A stretch of 64,000 bases of DNA from Closterium sp. NIES-65 (Eukaryota > Streptophyta > Zygnematophyceae > Desmidiales > Closteriaceae), in NCBI GenBank assembly GCA_948144175.1, contig CANXME010002010.1:868001-932000 (forward strand). Reading direction: 5' to 3'. The notes below the pieces were generated by a model, which was given only the letters and a program-made list of their open reading frames with translations, searched no databases and was not told where the DNA came from. Positions 22,440-34,651 of the stretch are shown here, one piece after another. Position numbers and translations under genes: made by a program. Every line of letters starts with the position of its first letter. Within the stretch, counting starts at the first letter, position 1.

Positions 22440-23960
22440 AGACAACCCGACTCAGCGGTCGTACGCTGAGGCGATCGAGGGTCCCTACTCCTCACAGTGG
22501 CAGTCAGCCATGGACGCAGAGATGGCTTCCTGGAAGTCCACAAGCACCTACGTCGACGAGGTTCCCCCGCCTGGGGCGAACATCGTCAGTGGCATGTGGA
22601 TTTTCAGGGTGAAGCGGCCACCGAGTTCTCCGCCTGTCTTCAAGGCTCGTTACATTGCTCGAGGCTTCTGTCAGCGAGAGGGAGTAGACTTCTTTCAGAC
22701 CTTCTCCCCCACCCCGAAGGTGACCACTCTTCGGGTACTACTGCACGTTGCTGCTCAGCGTGACTACAAGCTTCACTCTCTTAACTTCAGCACAGCCTTC
22801 TTGCAGGGCAGTCTGCACGAGGAGATCTGGCTGCGCCGCCCTCCTGGCTTCACTGGGTCGTTTCCTCCTGGTACCCAGTGGAGCCTCCGGCGGCCGGTCT
22901 ACGGTCTCCGCCAGGCACCACGTGAGTGGCACGACACACTGAGGACTAGTCTTGCGGCACTTGGGTTCGCTCCTTCTACTGCTGACCCATCACTGTTTCT
23001 ACGCACCGACACTTCGCTGCCACCGTTCTACATCCTCGTGTACGTCGACGACTTGGTCTTTGCTACTGCTGACACTGAGGGTCTCGCCCACTTGATGTCG
23101 GAGCTACAGAAGAGACACACGTGCACAGACCTGGGTGAACTGCGCAGCTACCTTGGCTTGCAGATCACCCGGGACAGAGCACGCCCTGACTCTGTCACAC
23201 ATGGTGCAGCAGGTCCTTCAGCGCTTCGGCTTCACCTGGTCCTCAGCACAGGCCACTGCTCTGGCTGTCGATCACTCGCTCTCAGCTATGCCTTCGGATG
23301 AGTCCATAGAGTCGAGTGGTCCTTACCCAGAGCTAGTTGGTTGCCTCATGTACATGATGACTTGCACTCATCCTGACCTAGCATACCCTCTTGGCCTTTT
23401 TGCCCGCTACGTGGCTCCTTGCAGGCACCGAAAGGTGCACTGGGATGCTGCAAAGAGGGTCTTGCGCTACTTGTGCAGTACATCGGGCATGGGGCTCATG
23501 CTTGGAGGAGGGAGCTCAGTTGTTCTCACTGGGCACTCAGACGCTTGTTGGGTTGATGACCAGGCTACTCAGTGGTCGTCACAGGGATACACCTTCAGCC
23601 TTGGCTCTGGCTCAGTTTCGTGGCGCTCTACGCGTTCGTCTCAGATCTACGCCACAGCCATGGCTGCACAGGAGTTATGCTGGCTCACCTACCTGCTCAC
23701 CGACCAGGGAGAGTGGCCTAGTTCTCCTCCAGTGCTGTACGTTGTCAACAAGGCTGCCATTGCCTTGTGTGAGGAGCAAAGACTGGAGCACAGAACGAAG
23801 CATATCGCTCTCCGTTACTTCCTTGCTCGAGAGCTGCAGCAGCGCGGTCAGCTTCGTCTACGTTACGTGGCCTCTCAGGCCAACACTGCTGATATATTCA
23901 CCAAGGCACTTCAGCCTGTTGATCATCAGCGCTTCTGCACTTTCTGGGGCTGGTGCCCAC
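22440..23960 (+). pseudogene. Reverse transcriptase and RNase H region of element K
   Basis: RT shows AMDAEMASWKSTSTYVDEVP, FSTAFLQGSLHEEIWLRRPPG and YVDDLVFATADTEG near 23041. RNase H shows HSDACWVDDQATQ near 23535, LYVVNKAAIALCEEQRLEHR near 23735 and ANTADIFTKALQ near 23880. Upstream, 21250-22430 is an alanine/glycine and proline-rich spacer. Treated as a fossil. Confidence 0.9.
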
Positions 23961-24208
23961 TTTTCCTCACTTTTTTAGGCTTTACGTGTACTGTGATCTC
24001 TATATATATACTCCTGCATGTCTGCTCTGCTAGGTTGAGATCACCCTTGTTGTTTGTGCTGCATATATACTTCTTCATGTGAACTGGCCATGTGGCCCTT
24101 TGCTTGTGCTCGGAATGTGTGGTGACGTTGTGATCCACCCTGAGCTTGCTTGCCTCTCTTGACTGGTCTTGTGACCCCTTGCTCTCCCCCACTTTGCCTA
24201 TGGGGGTG

Positions 24209-24333
24209 TGTCAAACACTATATGTGTTATTGTTGTGTAGGCTATAGTGGGTTAGCCTTTAGGGGTACACAAAGCTAGGATTTGGTACTTGTACTCCAAC
24301 TTTTCATAGTTCAATCACTTCTTGATTCTGACA
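24209..24333 (+). repeat. 3' LTR of element K
   Basis: 125 bp, beginning TGTCAAACACTATATGTG and ending GATTCTGACA. It is preceded by TATGGGGGTG. It is a diverged relative of element I's LTR. Sequence of I resumes at 24334. Confidence 0.85.
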
Positions 24334-25625
24334 AGAAAGACGCAGGGAACGGCACGGGAGGAGAGCTTGTCCGCAGACGTATCGCGGACAAAGGCTCGAC
24401 ATCCCCAGACTCGGAACACCAACGCATCGCCAACCTTCCCCGTCCAACGCAGTGTGGGCGAGGTCTCCAGAGCAGAGACATGCGGCCAGAGGTTGAGCTG
24501 ATGCGCAGCGTACTGCACAGCAAACGGCCACAGGAAATGGGGGGCAGCCGCATGTATCATGGAGGTACGAGCGACCTCCATGACTAAGCCAATGTAGCGC
24601 TCAGCAATCCCATTCTGTTGTGGAGAGGCGGGAAGTGTGAACGTCTGGCGGATGCCGTGCTCCGCACAGTAGGCTGCCAAGAGGTCGGAGGAAAACCCAC
24701 CACCCCTGTCAGAGTGCAGACGCAGGATTGGAAAGTCCGATTAGAACCGCTCGCGGAGCTGGAGACGAGCAGCGCGGATCCAAGGGATCAAAACATTAGG
24801 GACCTCACCCTTGGTGCGCAAGGGGAAGACCGTGGTGTAGCGCGTGTAGTCGTTGACGACCAGCAGGAAGTTTCGCTCGTGGCCCTATCCACGGACACGG
24901 GCTGGGCCCCACACGTCCAGGTGGAGAGTCGGCAGAGGAGCCTCTGTGGGAGGGAACGAGGAGGAGTGAGGAGTGGCGCGCTGCCGCCCCTCGACACAGG
25001 GAAGACAGGGAGGAGCAGGCGAGGGTGGGAGAACCCTGGGAAGACCAGAGACAAGGTACCAGGAGTGCATGCCACGAAGGCGCTGCACTGAAGGGTGACC
25101 AAGGCGGTGGTGCCAGAGGACGGTCTGGTGCGACAGGGTGCGACACGAGCAGGGGGCTGACAGCTGACCCGACGCAGACGCAGACGCAGCTACCTGAGGT
25201 GACTCAGTGGTCAGTGTGTATAGGTCTGACCCCGGCTACCGAGTAAAGGTAGCCAGGTGGCGACCCGTCCGAGCACACGTACAGCGGGTCACACGCTCAT
25301 AGGCAGGGGTGAACTGGTGAACACCCCCATCCTTGAGAGCAGAGCCCGCCACCAAGTTCGTAGAGAACGAGGGGAGGTAAAGACCGGACAGGGTGCCGGC
25401 CGGAACCGCTGGACAAGGGAGGACAGTGGAGGAGGTCGCAAGGACTGGGACCCCCGAGGGTTCGGCGAGGGAGACAGCATCTGACCGAGGTAGCTGCTCA
25501 AGGACAGTGCGGTCACGAAAGAAGCACCGGGATGCACCCGAGTCCAGTGTGAAGGTGTGCAGTGCCTCAGTAGTCGCCGTACCACTTGGAGCAGTAGACT
25601 CACTAGCACCTAGAGCAGCAGCCTT
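24334..25625 (-). pseudogene. Protease and integrase region of element I
   Basis: On the minus strand, HTFTLDSGASRCFF lies near 25560 (protease), then WHHRLGHPSVQRLRGMH (pre-integrase) near 25110. The integrase core follows with HLDVWGPARV, LHSDRGGGFSSDLLAAY and NGIAERYIGLVMEV near 24630-24580, ending in RVWGCRAFVRDTSADKLSSR near 24400. It is flanked by K on the left and J on the right. Treated as a fossil. Confidence 0.85.
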
Positions 25626-25630
25626 ACCAG

Positions 25631-26723
25631 TGCGGAGACAACTGCTGCAACGAGAGCTTGACTACGGGCTAGGCACTCTGCGTTCGTTAGTCCATAGTCG
25701 TTTTCCTTGTGCACACACTACTTGCTAGTTCACGGGGAAAGTTGGCAAGAGTTCCACTAGGAAAAGTTCAGAACAATGGTACAATGAAGTTGGCATAGCA
25801 AGACTACATCAGAGCAAGCATTCAGGTCGGCCAACTGCCAGCGCAGCTTGGTCGACCGCGTTCCAGCACGACTTGGTCGACCGCGCTTCAGCAAGGCAAG
25901 GTCGACGGCGTGCCAACATCGCAGGTTGACGGCGTGCCAGCGTTGCTCACGCAGGACAGCAGTGCACCCGCTTCGCAGGTGCGCGCAGATGATTGGCGTC
26001 TAGAGTCTCGTCACCTGCACAGCGCACACACCACGTCAACCTCGAGCTGACGACTGCCTCTTATCCGCCACGCCGACCTCGGGATACCACCACCGAGGTC
26101 AGGCTCGCCAACTTCGCCTGGGCGACCGTCGCACTCCTCCGCAGCACTTCCACACCCAGGTAACCTGGTCGACCGGGCAACCATGTCGACCAGCAGCTCC
26201 CGTACGTGCCCGTCGACCTCCCAAGTCGACGACCGTGCCCCTCGGTCGACCTCCTCCAGGTCGACGTCCCTTCTGGCCGACCAGCTCCACGTCGACAAGC
26301 ACTCCTGGTCGACATGCTCCTCGTGGACCAGCACAGTTGTCGACCGACCACTCACGTCGGCCACCCGAAGTTGACGCCCCGCTATTCGACGCCCAACTGC
26401 TCGGCATCCTGAGTCGAGGTCAACGTCGCACCCTCCTTCGTCGACCACCAGGTCCAGTCGACCACCCGCTGGTCGACCAGAAGTCCGTCAGCCGACCACC
26501 GAAGTCGGCTTCCCCAAGTTGACGTCACCAAGTTGACGTCCTCCGCAGGTCGACTCCCAAGTCGACATCCCCGAAGTCGGCGCCAGTGCAGTGGTCCCCG
26601 TGCAGGTCTCCTCCTCGTCAACCAGCTCGCCCACTGCTACAGGTCGGCTGCTCCCCTCACACCCCACCACGATGTCAGCTCCGCCCAAGCCAGGACGGGG
26701 CCAACACCCAACTCCCATTGACA
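25631..26723 (-). repeat. 3' LTR of element J
   Basis: On the minus strand it begins TGTCAATGGGAGTTGGG and ends GTCTCCGCA. It is full of the palindrome GTCGAC (about 17 copies, mostly 25850-26570). A purine tract (GGCAGGGGAG on the minus strand) abuts it at 26724-26733. Confidence 0.92.
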
Positions 26724-26869
26724 CTCCCCTGCCACGTTCACGCTTGGGCCCCCAGCCCACACGACAGTACTTCTCGGAGAAAAGCTCGTCGACGTGCACC
26801 CAACACACAGCACACCGGTCACCGCACCAGCCATGCAAGAGGGCATGGCACCTACTGCTGCACTTCGCT

Positions 26870-28400
26870 GTCGCTGTCGCCCACGTCGGCCAAGCGCACC
26901 TGGCCGATTGCGACGGAGCACCGGTTGAAGGCCGGATAGTGCAGCACCTTCGTCAGGAAGTCGGCCGGCTGCTCAGTGGTTGGGATGTACTGCAGCGAGA
27001 ACTTCCCGCGCTTCACCATGTGCTGCAGCCAGGCCTGTCGCCGCTCCATGTGCTTGAGGTTGCCTGTCAACCCCATTCCCTAGGCGACCGTGATGGCCGA
27101 CTTGTTGTCCACGCGCAGGACAGTCGGCTTCCCGGCGTCCAGCTGCCGGAACTCAGCGAGGAGGAAGCGAAGGCGGCGTCCTTCCTTGCCAGCTTCAGTG
27201 GCCGCCACGTACTCCGACTCGGTCGACGACAACGTTGTGCACTTGATGCGCTGGCTCGACCAGGAGACTGCAGCCCCTCCGTAGATGAACACGTAGCCAC
27301 CCGTGCTCGTCCTCTTCTGTTTGTCACCAGCGTCGTCGGCGTCCACGTAGCTGACCAACTTCATCGACTCAGGTCCACCGCCGAACTCCAGGGCAATGTC
27401 ACGTGTGTTGGCGAGGTAGGCGAGGCAGCGGTCGACCTTGCACCAGTGCTGGTCGCTCCTCACCGTGAGGCCACTCCCCAGCTTGCTGCAGGCGAAGGCG
27501 ATGTCCGGCCTCGTCGTCGTCGCCGCGAAATGCAGCGAGCCGACCTTCTGCCGGTACTCCTCCTCCTGCCGTTCCTGCGCCTCCTCGTCGTCGAAGGTGA
27601 GCTCGGCGTAGGCGCCGACCGAGACCGGTGTCTTCGGGGTGCGCCCGGTCTGCTCCTCGTCGATGAAGCGCCTACGCAGCTTGTCGGCGTAGTCCTGCTG
27701 GTGCAGCCACATCTTCCCCGCCGACCTGTCGCGCACGATCTCCAGCCCGAGGTACTTCTGCATCGGCGAGATCTCGCGCAGCTCGAAGGCGGCTTCCAGC
27801 AGCTCCTTCAGCTTCTTCAGCATCGCGGCGCTCCTGCTGGCGGCAAGCAAGTCGTCGACATAGACCAGCACCCAGCAGGCCACTCCACCCTCGCCGACCT
27901 TGAAGTAGAGAGCCTCGTCGACCTGGCTCTTCTTCCACCCGGCGCCGACCAGCACATCGTTGAGCGCCAAGTACCACAACAGCGGCGACTGCTTCAGCCC
28001 GTACAGGCTCTTCAGCAGCTTGCACACCCGGCCGGATCCGTCATTGAAGTAGTCCGGCTGGGACATGTATAGCACCCGATCGAGCTTGCTCTGCAGGAAG
28101 GCGTTCTTCATGTCGAGCTACATCAGGTTAAGGTCCAGGACGGTGACGATGCTAAGGAAGATCCTCAGCGTGACGTAGCTGCTTACCGGCGCAAACGTCT
28201 CATCGTAGTTGGCGCCGTACACCTGTGTGAAGCCCTTCACGACCAGCCTTGCCTTCTCTCGCTCGACGGTGTCGTCGATGTGGTACTTCGTCGTCAACAC
28301 CCACCGGTTCTTCATGACGTTCACCCCCGGCGGGCGTTCGACCAGCTCCCAAGTGCCCATGTTGATGAGGCTACGAATCTCCTCCTCCATAGCGGCCTTC
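26870..28400 (-). pseudogene. Reverse transcriptase and RNase H region of element J
   Basis: RT shows GTWELVERPPGVNVMKNRWV near 28365-28305, DMKNAFLQSKLDRVLYMSQPD, SLYGLKQSPLLWY and the catalytic box YVDDLLAAS near 27860. RNase H shows SYVDADDAGDKQKRTSTGG, TLSSTESEYVAATEAG and LRVDNKSAITVA, ending with EQPADFLTKVLHYP near 26950. The sequences are clearly distinct from the A/I families. Long opposite-strand frames over 26591-29177 are shadows. Treated as a fossil. Confidence 0.9.
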
Positions 28401-30600
28401 ACCGCCGGGCCCTTCCAGCTTGCCAATGCTTCTTTCACCGTCATCGTCGAGATGTCCCAACGGTGCTCGGGGTCGGCTAGCATGTCGGGGTCAAGCTCCG
28501 GAAACTCCTCATCCTCCTCGGCGTCGTCGTACAGCAGGTCGTCGTCATCATCGTCCACGTCGTACACCGTGGTGAAGGCAGCGGGGACGAAGAAGTCAGG
28601 CGGCCTCCGAATTCGGCCTGAACGCCGTGGTCCTGGCTGGACCTCCTCGGCGTCCCCTCCATCGTCGCTATCGTCGCTGCCCTCGGCGTCCTGCTGCTCC
28701 TTAGCCGGCGTCCCAGCCGACTGCTCCCCTGTGGTCGGCGTCCCAGCCGACTGCCCGGTCGCTGACTGCTCCTTGGTCCACGTCACTGCCGTCTGCTCCC
28801 CTGTCAGCTGTTGTTCTGCAGGCGGCGTCTCCTTCACTGGCCTCACCAAAGTCGGCTGCACCACCTGCTTCACGGCATCACGTCGGCCACCGGCGATGCT
28901 TGGGGCCGGCGCCACAGGTGACGCCCCACGTCTCCCCTCATCACCGGAGATCGACGTCGAGGCCAGCCCAGGCAAGTCGGCCACGAGGGGAGGGGCAGGA
29001 GTCGTAGGAGAAGGGGAAGGAGGACGGACGACCTCGGCGTCCTCAGCAGCAAGCTCACCGACCTCGGTGAGCAGAGGCAGCGTCGCCATCGAGGTGTCAG
29101 TCGGCGAGGTAGTAGGCGTCCGACCTAACACCGGCACGTGCTCCGACTTCCACACCTCCAGCGACATGTCCTCGTAGAACACCACGTCCGACGTGGTGAC
29201 CAACCGGTTGGCGTCGATGTCGAGGAGCTTCCAGCCCTTGCTCTCCCCCGACACGCCAAGGTGCAGGCCCTACCTGGTCTTTGGCTTCAGCTTCCCACCA
29301 CGCTGCTGCTCGGGGACAAGGAACTGGGCCATGCAGCCCCACACCCGCGCTAGCGACAAGTCGGGCTTTTGCCCGGTCAGCAGCAGGTGCGGTGTCGTCC
29401 CGGGCGGCAGCGTTGACCTCTAAAGGCAGTTGCGGACCCAGACGGCCTGCCGCAGAGCGAGGTGCCACCAGTGGTGCTGCACACCCATGTGCAGCAGCAT
29501 TGTCCGCACCGACTCCACCACCGTTCTTATCTCCCGCTCCGCCATGCCGTTCTGCTGCGGGGTGTACGGGCAGGTAAGGTCGTGGACGATCCCCTTTCCG
29601 ACCAAGAAGTCGGTGAAAATCTTCCCGAGGAACTCTCCTCCTCGATCTAAGCGCAGCATCAGTACCGACTTCTTCACTTGTCTCTCCACCAACACTAGCC
29701 ACTTCTGGAACTCCAGCAGCACATCCGACTTCTTGGCAAGCGTCCTTACCCACACGTAGCGGGTCTTGCGGTCCTTCAGCAACAAGAAGTACAAGCTGCC
29801 GTCCTTTAGCAGCCACGCGAAACGGCTCGCACAGGTTGATGTGCACAACGGCCAGCACTTCGTCGGCGTCGGAGCCTTTGTCGGGGAAGGAGTGTCGCGC
29901 CAGCTTCCCACCGATGCACGAGACACATGGAGAGTCGGCGCCCGTTGCCGACTTGAGGTCCAGCCCAATGGCGACCTCGTTCTTCGCCGAGCTCCGTAGG
30001 GTGTCCATGCCGACGTGCGCAAGCCTCGCATGCATCCGGTCCAGCGTCGACTTTGCCTTCGAGACGATCGCCCGAAGAGCCACGACCTCCAGCGTGGTCG
30101 ATGCTGACGACGTCGTGTAGGGACGCAGGTCGGTGCAGAGGACTCGCCCGGAGTACCTCGCCCGCCCGAGCACCTCCCCTGCTGCCGAGACGAGCAGCAT
30201 GCCGTCTCCGTCCTCCTGCAGCTTCACGCCGTGCTCCTTCAGCTGGCCGGCCGACAGCAGGCTGGCCCGCACACCCGGGACGTACAGCACGTCGGGGATG
30301 AGCACCTCCTTCCCGGCCTCTCCTTGCAGAGCGACGGTGCCACGGCCCTGGACGTCCTGCAGTGCCCCATTGAAGCCGCGCACATGCCTGATGGCGCCGC
30401 TCGGCTGCAGGTCGACGAAGGCTTCCTTCGTCCCCATCAGGTGGTGGGAGCAACCGCTGTCGAGCAGGACCACCGCTGGGTTCGCCTGCACAGCTGCCGC
30501 CACCGCCTGGAAGTCCTCTCCGGCCTCTGGCGCCAGAGAGATGGTCGGCTCCACGACGCCGACCAGCGAGCACAACGCCGTCTTGTCGTCTCGCCCCTTG
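28401..30600 (-). pseudogene. Protease and integrase region of element J with acidic spacer
   Basis: Protease shows VLLDSGCSHHLMGTKEAF near 30470. The pre-integrase segment shows RMHARLAHVGMDTLRSS near 30030 and SPCVSCIGGKLARHSFPDKG near 29930. The integrase core shows LRLDRGGEFLGKIFTDFLV near 29660 and YTPQQNGMAEREIRTVVESV near 29560. A spacer of about 700 bp rich in acidic residues and prolines (28450-29150) leads into RT. Treated as a fossil. Confidence 0.9.
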
Positions 30601-31984
30601 CCGCCTGCAGCGGAGTCGGCGTCCTTCGCCGAAGTCGATGTCTTGGTCGACTGCTTCTCCTTGCGCGGCTGGTTTCCTCCACGATGAGGACGATGGCTGC
30701 CAGACCTCCCACGGCCTCCCTTAGCGTCGTCGTCGTCAGAGTCACTGCGGTTGGGACACTCGAAGGAGAAATGGTCGGGGTCGCCACACAGCCAGCACTC
30801 CCGACATCGACCTCCTCCTCCCCGACCCTGCCCTTGGTCGACCTCTTCTTGTCCACCTCCTTGGCCGGCTTCCAGCCACCGCTCCCGCCGCCACCAGACT
30901 GTCCGCGCTGTCCTGGTCGGCCTCCTTGCTTCACCGGGGCGACGAAGTTGGCCTGCGCCAAGAGTTCCTGTTACCGCTCAGCCTCCTGCATCGCCTCGTC
31001 CTGCTGGATGTACGAGGTCAGGTTGTCCTCGTTGAGCGTCGCCCTCGTGCTCGGCGCCATGGACAGCCGCTTCAGCAGGTTATAGCTGCTAGAAAGTCCC
31101 TGCATGACATGGGTGATGTACGACGCCGTGGAGTACTGCGCGCCGGCCATCCTGATAGTGGCGAGAATTCGCCGGGCTCGGTTGCAGTAGTCAGTCGCTG
31201 TCTCCTCGTCACCCATACGCAGGTGCGTCAGCTATCCCTCCAGCTGGGCGATGAACAGGTCGTCGGTGACCTGGTACGTCAACTCAATGAAGTGCCACGC
31301 CCGGTGGCCGGCGTTGATGTACTCCCGGCACCACTTCAAAGCGATCTGCACGCCTAGCGAGCAGCGCCGCGAGATGACCGTGAAGGTCAACAGCTGCACG
31401 GCGCGAAACTCCGCCCGCAAGTCAGGGTGGTGCTCCCCCGACGTCGCCACGGTCCCTCGGGCGAAGCCGATCAGCCCGGCCATCTCCAGATGGGGCTCGA
31501 TAGCTTCCTTCCATGTGAGAATGTCGGGTCGACCGACCAGCGGAGGGGTGACGGAGATCCTGTCTGGCGTAAACTTGAAGTAGCCGTAGCTCGGCGCAAT
31601 CCCACCTGCCGTCACCTGGGACGCTGACATCGGCGACAGCCCACTCCGTCGACCTCCGACGTCACCCTGCGAAGAGCCTGCAGCCGCTGACGACTGCATC
31701 CCTCGCGCCTGAATGCCGCCGACTTCACCGGCGTATATCATACATCGCTGCCTCGACGTGCCTCCCGCACTGCTGCCGACCTGACCTCCACCGGCGTGGA
31801 TGCCCGCGTCGACGCTGCCGTCGTTGTTCACCGGTCGAGGAGAGGCAGGTCGAGAAGGGGGATGCTCTGCCGCCCACACACAGCGGAGTCCGGCTTCGAC
31901 GACTGCCCAGGGTATTGCCCCATACTCCTGGGCCTCATGGCATCTCATCGCATCCTCCAGCCGTCCCTCCAGGGTGTCCATCAC
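30601..31984 (-). pseudogene. gag region of element J
   Basis: The Gag shows RPDILTWKEAIEPHLEMAGL near 31530, AWHFIELTYQVTDDLFIAQLEG near 31290 and SSYNLLKRLSMAPSTRATLNED near 31080. A classical CCHC knuckle, CWLCGDPDHFSFEC, lies near 30800-30750, followed by a basic arginine/glycine stretch. The N-terminal limit is uncertain. Treated as a fossil. Confidence 0.83.
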
Positions 31985-32087
31985 CGCGGCGTCGCCTACA
32001 CATACGCTAGTGACTACACGGCTGCCGGTCTACGAACACGATCGGTATGTGCAAAGTCGGCTAGACTGAACTACGTCGTGGTGTTGT

Positions 32088-32104
32088 CCACGCTCACCGC
32101 ACCA
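32088..32104 (-). other. Primer-binding site of element J (tRNA-Phe type)
   Basis: The 17 bases on the plus strand, CCACGCTCACCGCACCA, equal the 3' end of plant cytosolic tRNA-Phe as I remember it, so the element RNA would anneal to that tRNA directly after the 5' LTR. All other primer sites in the window are tRNA-iMet variants. Confidence 0.72.
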
Positions 32105-33207
32105 TGCGGAGATAACTGCTGCAACGGGAGCTTGACTACGGGCTAGGCACGTGTGCTCGTGTGATCTCTGCGTTCGTTAGTCCTTAGTCGTTTTCCTTGT
32201 GCACACACTACTTGCTAGTTCACGGGGAAAGTTGGCAAGAGTTCCACTAGGAAAAGTTCAGAACAATGGTAAAATGAAGTTGGCATAGCAAGACTACATC
32301 AGAGCAAGCATTCAGGTCGGCCAACTGCCAGCGCAGCTTGGTCGACCGCGTTCCAGCACGACTTGGTCGACCGCACTCCAGCAAGGCAAGGTCGACGGCG
32401 TGCCAACATCGCAGGTTGATGGCGTGCCAGCATTGCTCACGCAGGACAGCAGTGCACCCGCTTCGCAGGTGCGCGCAGATGATTGGCGTGCAGAGTCTCG
32501 TCACCTGCACAGCGCACACACCACGTCAACCTTGAGCTGACGACTGCCTTTGATCCGCCACGCCGACCTCGGGATACCACCACCGAGGTCGGGCTCGCCA
32601 ACTTCGCCTGGGCGACCGTCGCACTCCTCCGCAGCACTTCGTCACCCAGGTAACCTGGTCGACCGGGCAACCACGTCGACCAGCAGCTCCCGTACGTGCC
32701 CGTCGACCTTCCAAGTCGACGAGCGTGCCCCTCAGTCGACCTCCTCTAGGTCGACGTCCCTTCTGGTCGACCAGCTCCACGTCGACCAGCACTCCTGGTC
32801 GACATGCTCCTCGTCGACTTGCACAGCCGACCACTCATGTCGGCCACCCGAAGTTGACGCCCCGCTTTTCGATGCCCAACTGCTCAGCATCCTGAGTCGA
32901 GGTCGATGTCGGCCCCTCATTCGTCGACCACCAGGTCCAGTCGACCACCCGCTGGTCAACCAGAAGTCCGTCAGCTGACCACCGAAGTCGGCTTCCCCAA
33001 GTTGACGTCACCAAGTTGACGTCCTCCGCAGGTCGACTCCCAAGTCGACCTCTCCGAAGACGGCGCCAGTGTAGTGGTCCCCGTGCAGGTCGACCTCCTT
33101 GTCAACCAGCTCGCCCACTGCTGCAGGTCGGCTGCTCCCCTCACACCCGACCACGATGTCAGCTCCGCCCAAGCGAGGACGGGGCCAACACCCCACTCCC
33201 GTTGACA
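32105..33207 (-). repeat. 5' LTR of element J
   Basis: Partner of 25631-26723, with about 18 GTCGAC palindromes. It reads TGTCAACGGGAGTGGGG... on the minus strand and ends ATCTCCGCA next to the tRNA-Phe type primer site. Confidence 0.92.
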
Positions 33208-33212
33208 ACCAG

Positions 33213-34651
33213 GACCTCGGGCAGCAGACACACTAGCACCTAGAGCGGCAGCCTCACTGGTCCCTATACCCGGGTCGGGCGGTACACTCAGGTAGCAGTC
33301 ACCCTCAACACTAATAGTCAATGCATACATAGCAGCAAGGATAGCATCATAATCAAGAGCAAAGATATCAATTCCCTTCTTGAGCAGATCAGCCCAGCGG
33401 GGCAGCTCAGAGGCGTCAGGGAACTGCTCGCGCCAGGCGTTGTCGAGGTTAAAGAAACCTCCCAGGTACGCAATGCGCCGTATGAAACCTCCCACAGGTC
33501 TGGCCAGTGCGGTCACCTGTGCGGATGACGTACGGGCAGGTACCTCCACATCCAGACCCCCCACGCTGAGAGTACCACTCACGGAGCTGCTGGGACGACG
33601 GGGTCTCGCTGGGACGCTGCTGCTGCTACCTTTGACCACCTCCGATCCCCCCACGCTGCACCGCTCCACCGCGCCCGCCACCGGCTCCACTGCCGCCACC
33701 ACTGCCACCACCACCCCCGCCACCCCCACCACCGCCGCCGCCACCACCCCCGGCTCCGCCAGTGACCCCCCCACCACCAGCACCAATCCCACCACCGCCA
33801 TCACCCCCGCCCCCTCCACCCCCTCCACCACCGCCGCCCCCGCCGCCACCTCCGCCACCCCTGCCCCCCTTGCCCCTGCCGCCCTTGCGCCTCCCACTAG
33901 GAGCAGACGCAGCCCCGACCCCCTCAGCACTCAGGTAGTCGACAGCAGCAGCAGATGCAATGGAGGGGAGGAGGGGGACGGGGGAGCACCCCTCAAAGAA
34001 GGGAGCGCGAGGGTCGCCACGAGAGGCACCTACAGCTACAATGCTCTTCTCAGCTGCTAGGAGTTCCTTCTCGAGCAGGTCGACAGTGAGTTCGGTGGGG
34101 GAGAGGGCTAGAAAGTGGTCCCTGACAGTGCGAAGAGAGCCAGGGAGGCAAGTGACTAGGTGGTAGAGTGTGAGGTACATCAGGGGAGGGTTCTTGGCTA
34201 GGACATCGGGGGGAAGCGCGGCACGGTAGCGGAGATCACTAGTACGGAGGTGTGTGATGAGGTCAGCTACAGTGGCAAAGGCAGACAGATCGAGGAAGAG
34301 ATAGGGCAGCGAGAGACGGCCTATCGCAGCAGTAGCAGGGGAGGAGTAGCGTGCAAATACAACATCGTACAGCTCCTTAGCGGTCTTATGCTGGCCAAAA
34401 TGCTCGCGCTCATCTAATGGCAGGTGGCTGCGAACGGCTAGGCGAGCATGAGCGTCACGGGTCTGCCACTGTGAGCGAGGAGTACTGTCAGCAGTAGCAG
34501 CAGGTGCGGGAGCGGCGCTGGACGTGTGGTCAAACAGGGAAACATCGTCCTTGGCAGTGATCTGGAGGAACAGGTGCAGGTCATCGAGCCAAACGTCAAA
34601 CTTAATCGGACGGCCCTCAGAGTCAAATGTGAGAACGGTAGGACTAGCCAT
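33213..34651 (-). pseudogene. gag region of element I
   Basis: Start ATG at 34651 (MASPTVLTFDSEGRPIKFDVW). Conserved RYSSPATAAIGRLSLPYLF lies near 34345, a poly-glycine tract at about 33880-33700, then the FALDYDAILAAMYALTIS block near 33360-33310. J's insertion lies just past the end of this region. Treated as a fossil. Confidence 0.87.

Larger units (their letters stand above)
17481..24333 (+). mobile_element. Element K: Ty1/copia retrotransposon in element I
   Basis: K is a close relative of I lying in opposite orientation within I's integrase region. Parts seen: leader from 17481, gag, protease, integrase, linker, RT, RNase H and a 3' LTR (24209-24333). No 5' LTR is visible; the sequence passes straight from I into K's leader. 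K has about six breaks in its coding region. No target duplication can be named because the left terminus is absent. Confidence 0.88.
25631..33207 (-). mobile_element. Element J: Ty1/copia retrotransposon with 1.1-kb LTRs
   Basis: J is a second, distinct copia lineage with its 5' LTR at 32105-33207 and 3' LTR at 25631-26723 (1103 and 1093 bp, a few percent different by eye). The target duplication is ACCAG at 25626-25630 and 33208-33212, inside the gag-protease stretch of I. Domain order is gag, protease, integrase, RT, RNase H. Its primer site matches tRNA-Phe rather than tRNA-iMet. It is structurally complete but broken, with about six breaks. Confidence 0.94.

Noticed and set aside
26591-29177. 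Long plus-strand open frames (about 490 and 320 codons) opposite element J's pol
   Set aside because: They lie exactly antisense to clear RT, RNase H and spacer motifs, have no family-like pattern, and are expected in GC-rich DNA.
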